Shown here: piece after piece, positions 56,115 through 64,000 of the stretch
Position numbering within the stretch: position 1 is the stretch's first letter
Layout: each line of letters opens with the position of its first letter
Source of the DNA: Muribaculum sp.
GTDB lineage: Bacteria; Bacteroidota; Bacteroidia; Bacteroidales; Muribaculaceae
Reading direction: 5' to 3'
Length of the DNA stretch: 64,000 nucleotides
NCBI GenBank assembly: GCA_023667055.1
Contig: JAMPAV010000001.1
Location: 559,836-623,835, forward strand
Notes under the pieces: model-generated
Database searches by the model: none
What the model was told of the DNA's origin: nothing
What the model saw: the letters and a program-made list of their open reading frames with translations, nothing else
Made by a program: the position numbers and the translations under genes

Positions 56115-57116
56115 ATGGTAGATTATAAAAAACTTGGTCTTGTCAACACAAGAGAGATGTTTGCAAAGGCCGTGCACGGTGGCTATGCCATTCCGGCATT
56201 CAACTTCAATAACATGGAGCAGCTTCAGGCAATTATCAAGGCTGCAGCTGAGACAAAGAGCCCTGTGATACTTCAAGTGTCAAAGGGTGCACGCAATTAT
56301 GCCAATCCGATTTTGCTTCGTTTCATGGCTCAGGGAGCTGTGGAATATGCAAAATCCCTCGGTTGGGAACACCCGCAGATCGTGCTTCATCTTGACCACG
56401 GAGACTCCTTCGAACTCTGCAAGGATTGCATTGACAATGGTTTCTCATCAGTTATGATCGATGGTAGCCATCTTCCTTACGATGAAAACGTAGCCTTGAC
56501 CAAGAAAGTAGTTGACTATGCTCATCAATATGATGTGACTGTGGAAGGCGAACTCGGTGTTCTTGCCGGAGTTGAGGATGAGGTTAGCTCCGACCATCAC
56601 ACTTACACCGATCCTGAGGAAGTGATTGATTTTGTGACCAAGACAGGATGCGACAGTCTTGCAATCTCAATCGGCACATCTCATGGTGCTTACAAGTTCA
56701 CCCCCGAACAGTGCACACGCGACCCGAAGACCGGTCTTCTCGTGCCGCCTCCATTGGCATTCAATGTGCTTGAGGCTGTAGAAGAAAAACTTCCCGATTT
56801 CCCGATTGTGCTCCATGGCTCATCTTCCGTGCCTCAGGAATATGTCAAGATGATCGACGAATACGGTGGCAAACTTCCTGATGCAATAGGTATTCCCGAG
56901 GAGGAACTCCGCAAGGCTGCAAAGATGGATGTCTGCAAGATCAACATCGACTCCGACAGCCGTCTTGCAATGACAGCAGCCGTGCGCAAGGTGCTTTGGA
57001 CAAAACCCGCTGAGTTTGACCCCAGAAAATATCTTGGCCCGGCTCGCGATGAAATGGAAAAACTTTACAAGCATAAGATTCTCAACGTGCTTGGCTCTGA
57101 CGGAAAGGCTGAATGA
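56115..57116 (+). CDS. fbaA: fructose-bisphosphate aldolase, class II
   Basis: 333 residues. Zinc-dependent aldolase of glycolysis and gluconeogenesis. YAIPAFNFNNMEQLQAIIKA at the start, VILQVSKGARNY, metal-binding HLDHGDSFELCKD, VEGELGVLAGVEDEVSSDHH, SIGTSHGAYKF with zinc His and VLHGSSSVPQE. Codon use is that of a highly expressed gene. It stands alone with a terminator at 57145-57178. Confidence 0.97.
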   Translation: MVDYKKLGLVNTREMFAKAVHGGYAIPAFNFNNMEQLQAIIKAAAETKSPVILQVSKGARNYANPILLRFMAQGAVEYAKSLGWEHPQIVLHLDHGDSFELCKDCIDNGFSSVMIDGSHLPYDENVALTKKVVDYAHQYDVTVEGELGVLAGVEDEVSSDHHTYTDPEEVIDFVTKTGCDSLAISIGTSHGAYKFTPEQCTRDPKTGLLVPPPLAFNVLEAVEEKLPDFPIVLHGSSSVPQEYVKMIDEYGGKLPDAIGIPEEELRKAAKMDVCKINIDSDSRLAMTAAVRKVLWTKPAEFDPRKYLGPARDEMEKLYKHKILNVLGSDGKAE

Positions 57117-57144
57117 TTCGGCTTGAATTGACCAATAAAATAGG

Positions 57145-57178
57145 AGTCCGGCACTCTTGATGTGTGCCGGACTTTTTT
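57145..57178 (+). terminator. terminator of the aldolase gene
   Basis: AGTCCGGCAC / GTGCCGGACT perfect 10-bp stem with an 8-base loop and TTTTTT. Confidence 0.92.
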
Positions 57179-57207
57179 CAACAGAAACCTTAATTTTCAC
57201 AAGACTG

Positions 57208-58701
57208 ATGCGACGTCTGTTACTGGCCATATACATCATCTGTATTGCGTTATGCTCTTTTGCTCAGGAAGAGCAGACTGATTCTGTGGTTGTTACGGCC
57301 GAGGTCTGTCAGACGTTGCCTGTCGGTTCGCGTACACCTTTCTGGTTGGCTGCCAATCGGCAGGGGCTTTCATCGATTGGTCCCGGATATGGCTATATTA
57401 AGATGGGTGCAGTGAAGAAGATGGACTATGACAGCAAGTTCTCTTGGGGTGCCGGTGTGGATTTTGCCGTCCCATGGGTTTGCACGTCCGATTTTGTGGT
57501 TCAGCAGCTTTATGCCGAGGTGAGGTATCGGAGTTTGTCTTTGTCTGTGGGTAGCCGGAATCAGGATTCCTATCTTGTTGATGAGGAGTTGTCGAGCGGT
57601 GATTTGTTGTTCAGTGGAAATGCGAGACCCGTACCTCAGGTAAGGGCCGGAATCATGGACTTCCAGCCCTTAGGGTTCACTAATGATTGGGTGAGCATAA
57701 AGGGTTATCTGTCTTATGGCAAGTTTACTGATTCTTCTTGGCAAAAACGTTGGGCTGCCCCTAAGAGCCGCTACAGCAAGGGTGCTCTCTTGTGCACGCG
57801 CGGCCTTTGGCTGAAAGGTGGTGATGAAGAGCGCTTCCCCTTGGTGTTTGAAATGGGGCTTGACATGGCAACTCAATTTGCCGGTGAAATATTTAATTAT
57901 GATTTGTATAGTGCTCACAAGGATACAATCGATGTAAAGATGCCTTCCGGTATCGGTGCTTGGATTAAGGCCTTGATCCCGCTTCCCGGAGGAAAGGATA
58001 CCTTGGCGGCCGAACAGACAAATGCGGAAGGAAACACAATAGGTACATATAGTTTCAGCCTTGAATGGATTCCCAATTCTGATTGGGAAATAATGGCTTA
58101 CTGGCAGCGAATGTTTGAGGATCACTCCATGATGTGGATTCAATTCCCATGGAAAGATGGTCTTTGGGGTGTGCAGGCGTGGTTGCCCCCCAATCCCTTT
58201 GTCTCATCTGTAGTGTATGAATATCTATATTCAAAATATCAGTCAGGACCGGTATATAACGATACTTCCTCACTTCTTCCGGAACAGGTTTCAGGAGTGG
58301 ACAGTTATTACAACCATGGTCTTTATCCGGGATGGATGCATTGGGGCATGGGCATAGGCAATCCTTTTTCCATATCCCCGATATATAATAAAGACCATAT
58401 TCTTGAGTTTTATGCCACTCGCAACATTTCCCATCATCTCGGAATAAGAGGAAACCCTTTCGATGGCCTTGAATGGAGAATGCTTGTGTCCAACACCCGA
58501 AGTTGGGGAAGTTATTTCAAACCTTTTCCGGAGGTAAGGAGTATGTGGAATTTCCTGGCGGAAGTGAAATGGCGTCCATCGAAATTGAAATTCCTCGAAT
58601 GTAATGCATCGCTGGCGTTTGACACCGGCGATCTTGTGGGCAAAAATTTTGGGATAATGCTCGGTGTCAGATGTGATGTGCCCTGTTACATGTCAAAATA
58701 A
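57208..58701 (+). CDS. capsule assembly Wzi-like outer-membrane protein
   Basis: 497 residues from the ATG at 57208 (MRRLLLAIYIICIALCSFAQ, signal peptide). An open extension to 57157 covers the aldolase terminator and is rejected. The family pattern is visible: TPFWLAANRQGLSSIGPGYG near the start, LYAEVRYRSLSLSVGSRNQD, GNARPVPQVRAGIMDF and many aromatic alternating strands for an outer-membrane beta-barrel (NDWVSIKGYLSYGKF, WEIMAYWQRMFEDHSMMWIQ). Caps_assemb_Wzi proteins bind and anchor capsular polysaccharide, which would fit the surface polysaccharide genes on both sides. A lipoprotein gene follows after 14 bases. Confidence 0.8.
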   Translation: MRRLLLAIYIICIALCSFAQEEQTDSVVVTAEVCQTLPVGSRTPFWLAANRQGLSSIGPGYGYIKMGAVKKMDYDSKFSWGAGVDFAVPWVCTSDFVVQQLYAEVRYRSLSLSVGSRNQDSYLVDEELSSGDLLFSGNARPVPQVRAGIMDFQPLGFTNDWVSIKGYLSYGKFTDSSWQKRWAAPKSRYSKGALLCTRGLWLKGGDEERFPLVFEMGLDMATQFAGEIFNYDLYSAHKDTIDVKMPSGIGAWIKALIPLPGGKDTLAAEQTNAEGNTIGTYSFSLEWIPNSDWEIMAYWQRMFEDHSMMWIQFPWKDGLWGVQAWLPPNPFVSSVVYEYLYSKYQSGPVYNDTSSLLPEQVSGVDSYYNHGLYPGWMHWGMGIGNPFSISPIYNKDHILEFYATRNISHHLGIRGNPFDGLEWRMLVSNTRSWGSYFKPFPEVRSMWNFLAEVKWRPSKLKFLECNASLAFDTGDLVGKNFGIMLGVRCDVPCYMSK

Positions 58702-58715
58702 AGTGCGGCTTATAT

Positions 58716-59174
58716 ATGAATACAAAGGTAAAAATATTTAGATTCCGGATATGGACATCTGTCTTGATTCTGGTTGCAATCATTTTTCTTTCAGGTTGCA
58801 GAAAGTGGTCGCATAATGGCTATCTTGATGGGATGTGGCAGGTGATGCAAGTGACTTATTCCGATGATGCGGTGTCTTTTCCGGAGGGTACGCGTTACTA
58901 TTATAATTTCTACCTTCACACATTTCAACTTTCTACTGAAGACGACCGTCCGGAGGTTTTGATTGGGAACATGACTTATGAGGAGGATGCCGGAAAATTG
59001 CTTTTGGATTTCCCGTACATAAAAAATGGGCGAATCTCAAAAAAGTGGCGCGACAAATTGGTGTATTGGGGAGTGCCGCAATCAGGTGAAATGGATTTGC
59101 GCATACGTCAGTTGACTTCCTCCCGGCTTGTGATGGAGTATGACAGTGTCGTCATTGTATGTCGGAAGTTCTGA
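58716..59174 (+). CDS. small lipocalin-like lipoprotein
   Basis: 152 residues. N-terminal hydrophobic segment with lipobox FLSGC (Cys28). The rest, with DGMWQVMQVTYSDD and beta-strand segments FYLHTFQLSTED and RLVMEYDSVVIVCRKF, looks like a lipocalin-type domain (as in DUF4847-like proteins). Function unknown; the position next to the Wzi-like gene suggests an envelope accessory. It ends 23 bases into the tcdA 3' end on the opposite strand (tail-to-tail overlap). Confidence 0.65.
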   Translation: MNTKVKIFRFRIWTSVLILVAIIFLSGCRKWSHNGYLDGMWQVMQVTYSDDAVSFPEGTRYYYNFYLHTFQLSTEDDRPEVLIGNMTYEEDAGKLLLDFPYIKNGRISKKWRDKLVYWGVPQSGEMDLRIRQLTSSRLVMEYDSVVIVCRKF

Positions 59175-59886
59175 CTATGTGCTTTATTATTTCAGATGCG
59201 ATGGTAAAACCGAAAATGGCAGTTATGTGAACCAGACTGCCATTGATTGATGCTTTGTAGTCGCAGGTTTCGTCTGTAGATTCCTTGTTGGATAGAAGTT
59301 CATCAGAATATACGCATAAAAATTTCTTTTTGGGAAATTGCTTTGTCTTTTTGAATCTGTTGCGAAGCGCTCTTGCAAGAGGACACCCTTTTACGTCCCA
59401 AAATTCAGCAGTCCGTATTTTTGACGAATCCATTTTTAGGGCAGCGCCCATACTGCTGAAAAGGCATTTCCCGCTCTTGGTGGCATTAAGTATGAGGAGT
59501 GCCTTGTCTTTCAATGAGTCTATCGCATCCACAATATAATCATAATCGGACAGTTCAATCGAATCTGCCGTTTCTTCGCTGTAGAACATGTCGATGGCGG
59601 TTATGTCGGCATTCGGATTGATGTCCAAGAGACGGTTGCGTGCGGCGTCCGTCTTTTTCATTCCCATGGTGGAAGTCGTGGCCGGCATCTGGCGGTTGAC
59701 ATTTGTCACATCCACCTTGTCGCAATCCACTATGGTGATGTGTGTCACTCCGGTACGTACAAGGCTTTCTGCCACCCAGCTGCCTACTCCTCCCATTCCG
59801 AATATTATCACCCTGACTTCATTAAGGCGTTTCATTACATCTTCGCCTAAAAGAAGCCTTGTGCGGTCGAATATGCCTTTTTTCAT
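59152..59886 (-). CDS. tcdA: tRNA threonylcarbamoyladenosine dehydratase
   Basis: 244 residues from the ATG at 59886, directly overlapping the aminotransferase stop (TGATG). The frame is open further to 60009 but overlaps that gene. E1-like fold: VIIFGMGGVGSWVAESLVRT (ATP-binding), DCDKVDVTNVNRQM, VDAIDSLKDK and GCPLARALRNRF. It cyclises t6A37 of tRNA to ct6A. A functional partner of tsaE (23301). Its coupling to the polysaccharide genes upstream appears to be by location only. Confidence 0.95.
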   Translation of the reverse strand: MKKGIFDRTRLLLGEDVMKRLNEVRVIIFGMGGVGSWVAESLVRTGVTHITIVDCDKVDVTNVNRQMPATTSTMGMKKTDAARNRLLDINPNADITAIDMFYSEETADSIELSDYDYIVDAIDSLKDKALLILNATKSGKCLFSSMGAALKMDSSKIRTAEFWDVKGCPLARALRNRFKKTKQFPKKKFLCVYSDELLSNKESTDETCDYKASINGSLVHITAIFGFTIASEIIKHIVRTSDIQ

Positions 59887-61139
59887 CAGTGTATCATCGA
59901 TTTTATTGCTCCTATCACTATGTCGGCATCGGCATCTGTCACGTATGGTCCGGATGGCAAACATAGCCCGCGACGGAATAAACTTTCTGCCACGCCGTTG
60001 GTGTAGCAAGGGAATTGCCGGAATACGGGTTGCTTATGCATGGGTTTCCATAGAGGACGGCTTTCTATGCCGCGAGCTGCAAGTCCGAGTCTCATTGCTT
60101 CCACATTTGCATTGGGTTCGCAGTCAGTATGTATGTTGTCGGCTTTCCCGGTTACGCCTCCCGCTCCGCCGATTGTGGAGTTGATGGCTTCTGAATAAGC
60201 ATTTTCCTGGCCATCGACATACAGGTCTTCATCCAATATGATGGTGCATAGCCAAAAATTGCTGTCGTATTTCTCACCGGGATTTTCATGTAGTGTCAAC
60301 CCCTTTATTCCCCCGAGGTGTTCACTGTAGTATGCCTGTCGGTGTCTGTGGTGTGCTATGTATTCGTCGGCCACCTTGAGCTGCCCGCGGCCTATGCCGG
60401 CACAGATGTTGCTCATTCGGTAATTATACCCTACATCTACATGTTGGTAATAAGCATATCCGAGTCTGGATTGTGTGGCAAAATACATCGCTTTCTCAGC
60501 AGAAGCCTTGTCCGGACACACCAGCGCACCTCCTCCGGATGTGGTGATCATCTTGTTGCCATTAAAGGATAAAGCACCGAATCGGCCGAAGGTGCCGCAT
60601 TTTTGTCCGGCATAGCTTGATCCAAATGCTTCTGCGGCATCCTCAAGCACGGGAATATTCCATTTGTTGGCTACTGCCATAAGCTTGTCATAGTCGGCCG
60701 GCATACCATAGAGACATACCACGACAATTGCTTTGGGAAGTTTACCGGTTTTTGCCAGTCGGTCAGCAATGGCATGATCCAGCAAATCCGGATCAATATT
60801 CCATGACATTGGCTCTGAATCCACCATCACCGGAATGGCCCCTACATATCTCACCGGATTCACCGATGCACTGAAAGTCATTGATTGCACCATGACTTCA
60901 TCTCCAGGCTGCACTCCAAGACCGATAAGTCCAAGATGCAATGCGGCAGTGCCGGAAGAGAGGGCCACTATCTGCTTGTCGTCGCCTAAGAAGTCGGCAA
61001 GTTCCTTTTCAAAACCTGATACATTTGGCCCGAGCGGCACTACCCACTCTCCTTCAAATGCTTCGTTGATGTATTGCATTTCGTATCCGGACATCTTGCA
61101 CATCCGGAGCAATATTTTGTTGGTAGGGTTCTTAGCCAT
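59886..61139 (-). CDS. DegT/DnrJ/EryC1/StrS-type sugar aminotransferase
   Basis: 417 residues from the ATG at 61139, one base after the upstream stop. PLP-dependent: ALSSGTAALHLGLIGLGVQP, MTFSASVNPVRYVGAIPVMV, EDAAEAFGSSYAGQKCGTFG and SFNGNKMITTSGGGALV with the PLP-lysine (NK). Such enzymes make amino sugars for capsule or O-antigen from 4-keto or 3-keto nucleotide sugars, e.g. from UDP-linked sugars (PglE-like). The late part (YSEAINSTIGGAGGVTGKAD) lies in the region that recognises the sugar. In line with the export genes upstream; no dehydratase for its substrate is in the window on this strand. Confidence 0.88.
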   Translation of the reverse strand: MAKNPTNKILLRMCKMSGYEMQYINEAFEGEWVVPLGPNVSGFEKELADFLGDDKQIVALSSGTAALHLGLIGLGVQPGDEVMVQSMTFSASVNPVRYVGAIPVMVDSEPMSWNIDPDLLDHAIADRLAKTGKLPKAIVVVCLYGMPADYDKLMAVANKWNIPVLEDAAEAFGSSYAGQKCGTFGRFGALSFNGNKMITTSGGGALVCPDKASAEKAMYFATQSRLGYAYYQHVDVGYNYRMSNICAGIGRGQLKVADEYIAHHRHRQAYYSEHLGGIKGLTLHENPGEKYDSNFWLCTIILDEDLYVDGQENAYSEAINSTIGGAGGVTGKADNIHTDCEPNANVEAMRLGLAARGIESRPLWKPMHKQPVFRQFPCYTNGVAESLFRRGLCLPSGPYVTDADADIVIGAIKSMIH

Positions 61140-61140
61140 C

Positions 61141-61869
61141 TTAGATTGTATTTTTATTGCCGACCAAGGACTTGAGCATTTCAAGATGCTCCTTTTTATC
61201 CGGACTTTTATCGATTAAGGATATGTTTGATTCAAGCCGGTGCACATCGCTTCCAATCACGTCGATGCATCCATTCTGCAGAAGCCATATAGCCTTTTTT
61301 CTTGATGTCTCGCCATAACCTCCCACGAGAGATACATAGTTGAGTTGCATCTTGACACCCCTTTCTCTAAGTCGGGTGTAGTCTTTCTCATTCATGTATG
61401 TGTATCTTTCCGGGTGGGCGAGCAGCGGATAGTAGCCTGCCGACATGATGGAGTCTATTGTTTTGTCAAAGCCCATTGGTGCGGAAAAATAAGATGTCTC
61501 CACGAGCAGATGGTCGGCATTCTTTCCTATTGGCAGAAGGTCGCGTGCCCGGAGCCTTTCTTCAAAGAGGGAATCAAGCATGTTTTCCGAGGCAAGACGG
61601 AGTTTTACATTTCCGTCCCACGCTTTTTTAAGTTCTTCAAATTTTTTCCTGAGATTTTCCGTGGTGTTGGGGAAATCCTCCATTATGTGCGGCGTTAGCC
61701 ATAATGTGTCGATACCAAGTGCGTCGAAATGCCTGAGCAATTCGATGGATTGCTCTGTCGTCTTTATGCCGTCGTCAACGCCGGGCAATACGTGGGAATG
61801 CCAGTCGGTTATTCCGGTTAGTATGCCGCTTTCTTTGAGAGAATCAACTTTTTGCTTGAAAGGCCACAT
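61141..61869 (-). CDS. CpsB/CapC-type PHP tyrosine phosphatase
   Basis: 242 residues. PHP fold: DWHSHVLPGVDDGIKTTEQS (metal-binding H-x-H), LWLTPHIMED, LRLASENMLD, ADHLLVETSYFSAPMG, AHPERYTYM and IGSDVHRLE. The family dephosphorylates capsular tyrosine kinases (Wzc/CpsD-type). The kinase itself is not visible in this window. Followed one base later by the aminotransferase gene. A TTAAGAG tandem repeat lies just upstream. Confidence 0.88.
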   Translation of the reverse strand: MWPFKQKVDSLKESGILTGITDWHSHVLPGVDDGIKTTEQSIELLRHFDALGIDTLWLTPHIMEDFPNTTENLRKKFEELKKAWDGNVKLRLASENMLDSLFEERLRARDLLPIGKNADHLLVETSYFSAPMGFDKTIDSIMSAGYYPLLAHPERYTYMNEKDYTRLRERGVKMQLNYVSLVGGYGETSRKKAIWLLQNGCIDVIGSDVHRLESNISLIDKSPDKKEHLEMLKSLVGNKNTI

Positions 61870-61886
61870 TGTCTTGGTGTTAAGTA

Positions 61887-61914
61887 TTAAGAGTTAAGAG
61901 TTAAGAGTTAAGAG
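61887..61914. repeat. TTAAGAG tandem repeat
   Basis: Four exact 7-bp units (61887-61914) and a near copy TTGAGGAG after it, between the export lipoprotein and phosphatase genes on the minus strand. Length change here could alter spacing upstream of the phosphatase start (ATG at 61869, 17 bases away). Confidence 0.9.
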
Positions 61915-61928
61915 TTGAGGAGTGGGGG

Positions 61929-62771
61929 TTATTTAAGGAGGACAGCGGCTGTGGTGAGTAGGGACGCTACAGAGATCCAGAAACTTACGTTCATGAGATT
62001 GTTGCCGTTGTTGGTCGTCTGTCGTTTCCGGATGTTGTTTGGTTCCACATATATCACATCGCCTTGTTTCAGATAGAATGCCGGTGAATTCAAGAGTTCC
62101 TTCGAGTCTGTGAGGTCCGCTCTGTAGGATTCTATTTTGTTGCCTTCGCGGCGCATCACTATTATGTTTTCTCTCTGTCCTTGGATTGTGAGGTCTCCGG
62201 CAAGGGCAAGTGCTTCAGGGAGTGTGATGACATCGGTGTTGAGATCGTATCTTCCCGGTTTCACCACTTCACCGAGCACGGAGATTCCGGTATTGAGGAA
62301 TTCCACTGTCACTATGGGATCCTTTATTAGATTTCTTCCCATTATTTCTCCCTTGATGAAGGCTGCCAGTTCGTTGCGGGTCATGCCCTCCACTTTCAGT
62401 ATTCCAAGCAGTGGATAGTCGATGGTGCCTTCAGCGGAGACCGTGAATGCTCCGTATCCCTCATTGCTCGTGACTCCGAATTCTCGTATCTCAGCGCCGC
62501 TACCGTTGTAGCTTTTGTCGCGGTTGGTGCGACTTGACATCACGTTCAGATTGAACAGTTGCGACAATCCCGGATCCTTTGAATCGACGATAATCGACAA
62601 CTTGTCGAATGGTTGCACTTTGATTGTGTGCTCTTTCGATGCAATCTCTATTACCTGTGCATCCTGTATGTCTTGGAAGTATGCTACGTTTTTGGGGGTG
62701 CTGCAGCTGCAGACGGAAACAATCAAGGTCAGCGACATGACCATTGGCTTCAGGAGACTCTTTATATTCAT
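61929..62771 (-). CDS. Wza-type polysaccharide export lipoprotein
   Basis: 280 residues. Leader MNIKSLLKPMVMSLTLIVSV ends in CSC (Cys21 or Cys23 lipidated), then NVAYFQDIQD. The polysaccharide-export domain has HTIKVQPFDKLSIIVDSKDP, AFTVSAEGTIDYPLLGILKV, EGMTRNELAAFI, then SLBB-like VLGEVVKPGRYDLNTDVITL and YLKQGDVIYVEPNN. The last 20 residues (NVSFWISVASLLTTAAVLL) are a C-terminal membrane helix, as in Wza. It would form the outer-membrane exit channel. Normally followed by a Wzc kinase; here the next gene is a phosphatase. Confidence 0.88.
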   Translation of the reverse strand: MNIKSLLKPMVMSLTLIVSVCSCSTPKNVAYFQDIQDAQVIEIASKEHTIKVQPFDKLSIIVDSKDPGLSQLFNLNVMSSRTNRDKSYNGSGAEIREFGVTSNEGYGAFTVSAEGTIDYPLLGILKVEGMTRNELAAFIKGEIMGRNLIKDPIVTVEFLNTGISVLGEVVKPGRYDLNTDVITLPEALALAGDLTIQGQRENIIVMRREGNKIESYRADLTDSKELLNSPAFYLKQGDVIYVEPNNIRKRQTTNNGNNLMNVSFWISVASLLTTAAVLLK

Positions 62772-62801
62772 TGGAAAACTATGTTACGTCTTAATATTAT
62801 G

Positions 62802-62831
62802 ATAGAGTATTCTTCAAGAAGGATACTCTAT
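62802..62831. promoter_or_regulatory. hairpin in the spacer upstream of the export gene
   Basis: ATAGAGTAT / ATACTCTAT perfect 9-bp stem around 12 bases, between the WecA-like and export genes. No T run follows on either strand, so it is more likely an mRNA element or operator than a terminator. Confidence 0.45.
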
Positions 62832-62873
62832 ACATATTAACTATAAATAAGCATATTTATTGCCTTGGAGAAA

Positions 62874-64000
62874 TCAATCGTAAAGTTTGATGTGTTGGTT
62901 GAGTTCTTTTCTCCTTATGGCACGTGTCATGAGCAGATTGCCCGTGATCCATATCGCAACGTCTGCTATGAGAAGCAATGTGGCTGATATATAGGGAGAG
63001 AGAAGTATGTTGACAAGCATGAACACGACTGCTGCCAATAAAATCACACACAATGAGGCTCTCTGGTTAAGTCCCAGGGCGAGAAGCTTGTGGTGGATGT
63101 GGCATTTGTCGGGGAGGAAAGGATTGCGGTGGTGCCTTACCCTGTGGAAATATACCCTCACCACGTCAAAGGCCGGAATTATGAGAGGAGAGAATGCCAG
63201 CACAAGCTTGTTGTAGTTGTGGGGTATTTCGGCTGAATTGATATTTGTGATGCTAAGTGCTATGAACGACATGAGCACGCCAACGGTAAGGGCTCCCGTG
63301 TCGCCCATAAAGATTTTCTTCTGTTTCTTCTGGTTGCCAAATACATTATAGTAGAAGAATGGGACAAGTGTGCCAAGCTGTGCCCACGCAAGCAGGGCAA
63401 GTATCCATTGCTGCGATATGGTTAGTACTATTCCATAGAAAATCAAGGCGATTCCGCTCAGTCCTGATGCCAGTCCGTCGATGCCGTCGATAAGGTTGAT
63501 CGCATTTACCAGATATACCACTATAAATCCGGAGATGCACCATCCAAGCCAGTCCGGTATCTCATCTATCCAGAGTATCCCTCCGAGGTTGCTGATATAG
63601 GCACCTGCCGCGCAAATAAACACTGCGCATATTATTTGTGCGATGAATTTTGCTTTATATCTAACTCCTATGAGGTCGTCGGCAATGCCGACAAGGAAAA
63701 TCAGCATCTCGGCACATAGGAGATACAATATGGACTGTACGGATCCGCCGAAGACGTATTCTGTCTGTATGAATCCGAGTGTGGTGCTTACTGCAATCAC
63801 CAGGCATATTGAAAAGATAATGGCCGGAAGAAATGCTATCCCGCCAAGCCTCGGGACAACTCCTTTATGTATCTTGCGTTCATCGACTTCATCAAATAGT
63901 TTCCGTCTGAAGGCAATCAGCAGAATCTGGGGTATGATTATTCCGGTAAGCAGCAAGGCTATGCCAAAGGCTGCCAGATCAGTATATATCCAAAATGCTG
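62874..64000 (-). CDS. WecA/MraY-like undecaprenyl-phosphate sugar-phosphate transferase, 5' truncated
   Basis: 374 residues are visible; the frame runs in from the right edge with no start (a TTG at 63956 could be read as one, but AFWIYTDLAAFGIALLLTGI continues the membrane helix). About 10-11 membrane segments. Motifs: VDERKIHKGVVPRLGGIAFL, GIADDLIGVRYKAKFIAQI (Asp pair), NAINLIDGIDGLASGLSG and FMGDTGALTVGVL, then the loop HRVRHHRNPFLPDKCHIHHK. It would transfer a sugar-1-phosphate (probably GlcNAc-like) to undecaprenyl phosphate, starting surface polysaccharide synthesis. Confidence 0.9.
   Translation of the reverse strand, partial: AFWIYTDLAAFGIALLLTGIIIPQILLIAFRRKLFDEVDERKIHKGVVPRLGGIAFLPAIIFSICLVIAVSTTLGFIQTEYVFGGSVQSILYLLCAEMLIFLVGIADDLIGVRYKAKFIAQIICAVFICAAGAYISNLGGILWIDEIPDWLGWCISGFIVVYLVNAINLIDGIDGLASGLSGIALIFYGIVLTISQQWILALLAWAQLGTLVPFFYYNVFGNQKKQKKIFMGDTGALTVGVLMSFIALSITNINSAEIPHNYNKLVLAFSPLIIPAFDVVRVYFHRVRHHRNPFLPDKCHIHHKLLALGLNQRASLCVILLAAVVFMLVNILLSPYISATLLLIADVAIWITGNLLMTRAIRRKELNQHIKLYD

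Noticed and set aside
57157-57207. Early start for the Wzi-like protein
   Set aside because: It lies across the aldolase terminator; the ATG at 57208 gives a normal signal peptide.

Overview
The window looks like chromosomal DNA from a member of the order Bacteroidales, possibly Muribaculaceae (family level is inference). The support is: fimbrillin/DUF5119/DUF3575 surface genes, a C-terminal domain of the type IX secretion kind, fused SecDF, fused NnrE-NnrD, a DUF4831 protein, class I fumarase, ATP-type PEP carboxykinase, and many upstream sites that fit the Bacteroidetes promoter pattern (TTTG, about 20 bases, TAnnTTTG). No rRNA, tRNA, CRISPR array or complete insertion sequence was seen. 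Both edges cut through genes.

Layout. 1-3570: a worn accessory stretch holding the 3' part of an HTH/Panacea (SocA-like) antitoxin gene, a GH43 glycosidase remnant, a truncated transposase, tandem repeats and terminators. 3571-10554 (minus): a fimbria-type operon in the order DUF3575/OmpA-like protein, DUF5119 lipoprotein, fimbrillin, and a large 961-residue fimbrillin-like protein. In front of it (10771-10976) is what looks like an invertible promoter: inverted repeats of about 20 bp bracket a minus-strand promoter that now points at the operon. A MITE-like element with long imperfect terminal inverted repeats lies at 11044-11366.

11529-13701 (plus): ung and a DUF389 membrane protein. 23103-13694 (minus): lysS, gpsA, pgi, an M28 peptidase lipoprotein, tyrS, ruvB and a flippase-like protein; a possible structured RNA sits between pgi and the peptidase. 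23301-29637 (plus): tsaE, birA, pckA, a secreted protein with a sorting-type C-terminus, and a CE7 esterase. 31425-29743 (minus): a phosphoethanolamine-transferase-like enzyme, divergent from secDF (31601-34576, plus).

34654-48102 (plus): a surface polysaccharide cluster with an acyltransferase, Wzx-like flippase, Wzy-like polymerase candidate, several glycosyltransferases, a WbsX-like protein and the four dTDP-L-rhamnose genes rfbA, rfbC, rfbD, rfbB. It is bounded by terminators next to secDF and rsmA. 55913-48168 (minus): nnrDE, DUF4831, fumarase, an MFS transporter, a C1 peptidase and rsmA. 56115-59174 (plus): class II aldolase, a Wzi-like outer-membrane protein and a small lipoprotein. 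64000-59152 (minus): a WecA/MraY-like sugar-phosphate transferase (cut by the edge), a Wza-type export lipoprotein, a CpsB-type phosphatase, a DegT aminotransferase and tcdA.

The surface genes form a plausible system: the WecA-like enzyme starts the lipid-linked sugar, the central cluster builds and flips the repeat unit, and the Wza- and Wzi-like proteins could export and anchor it. No Wzc-type kinase is visible; it may lie beyond the right edge. All assignments are from reading sequence and recalled family features; no database search was run.
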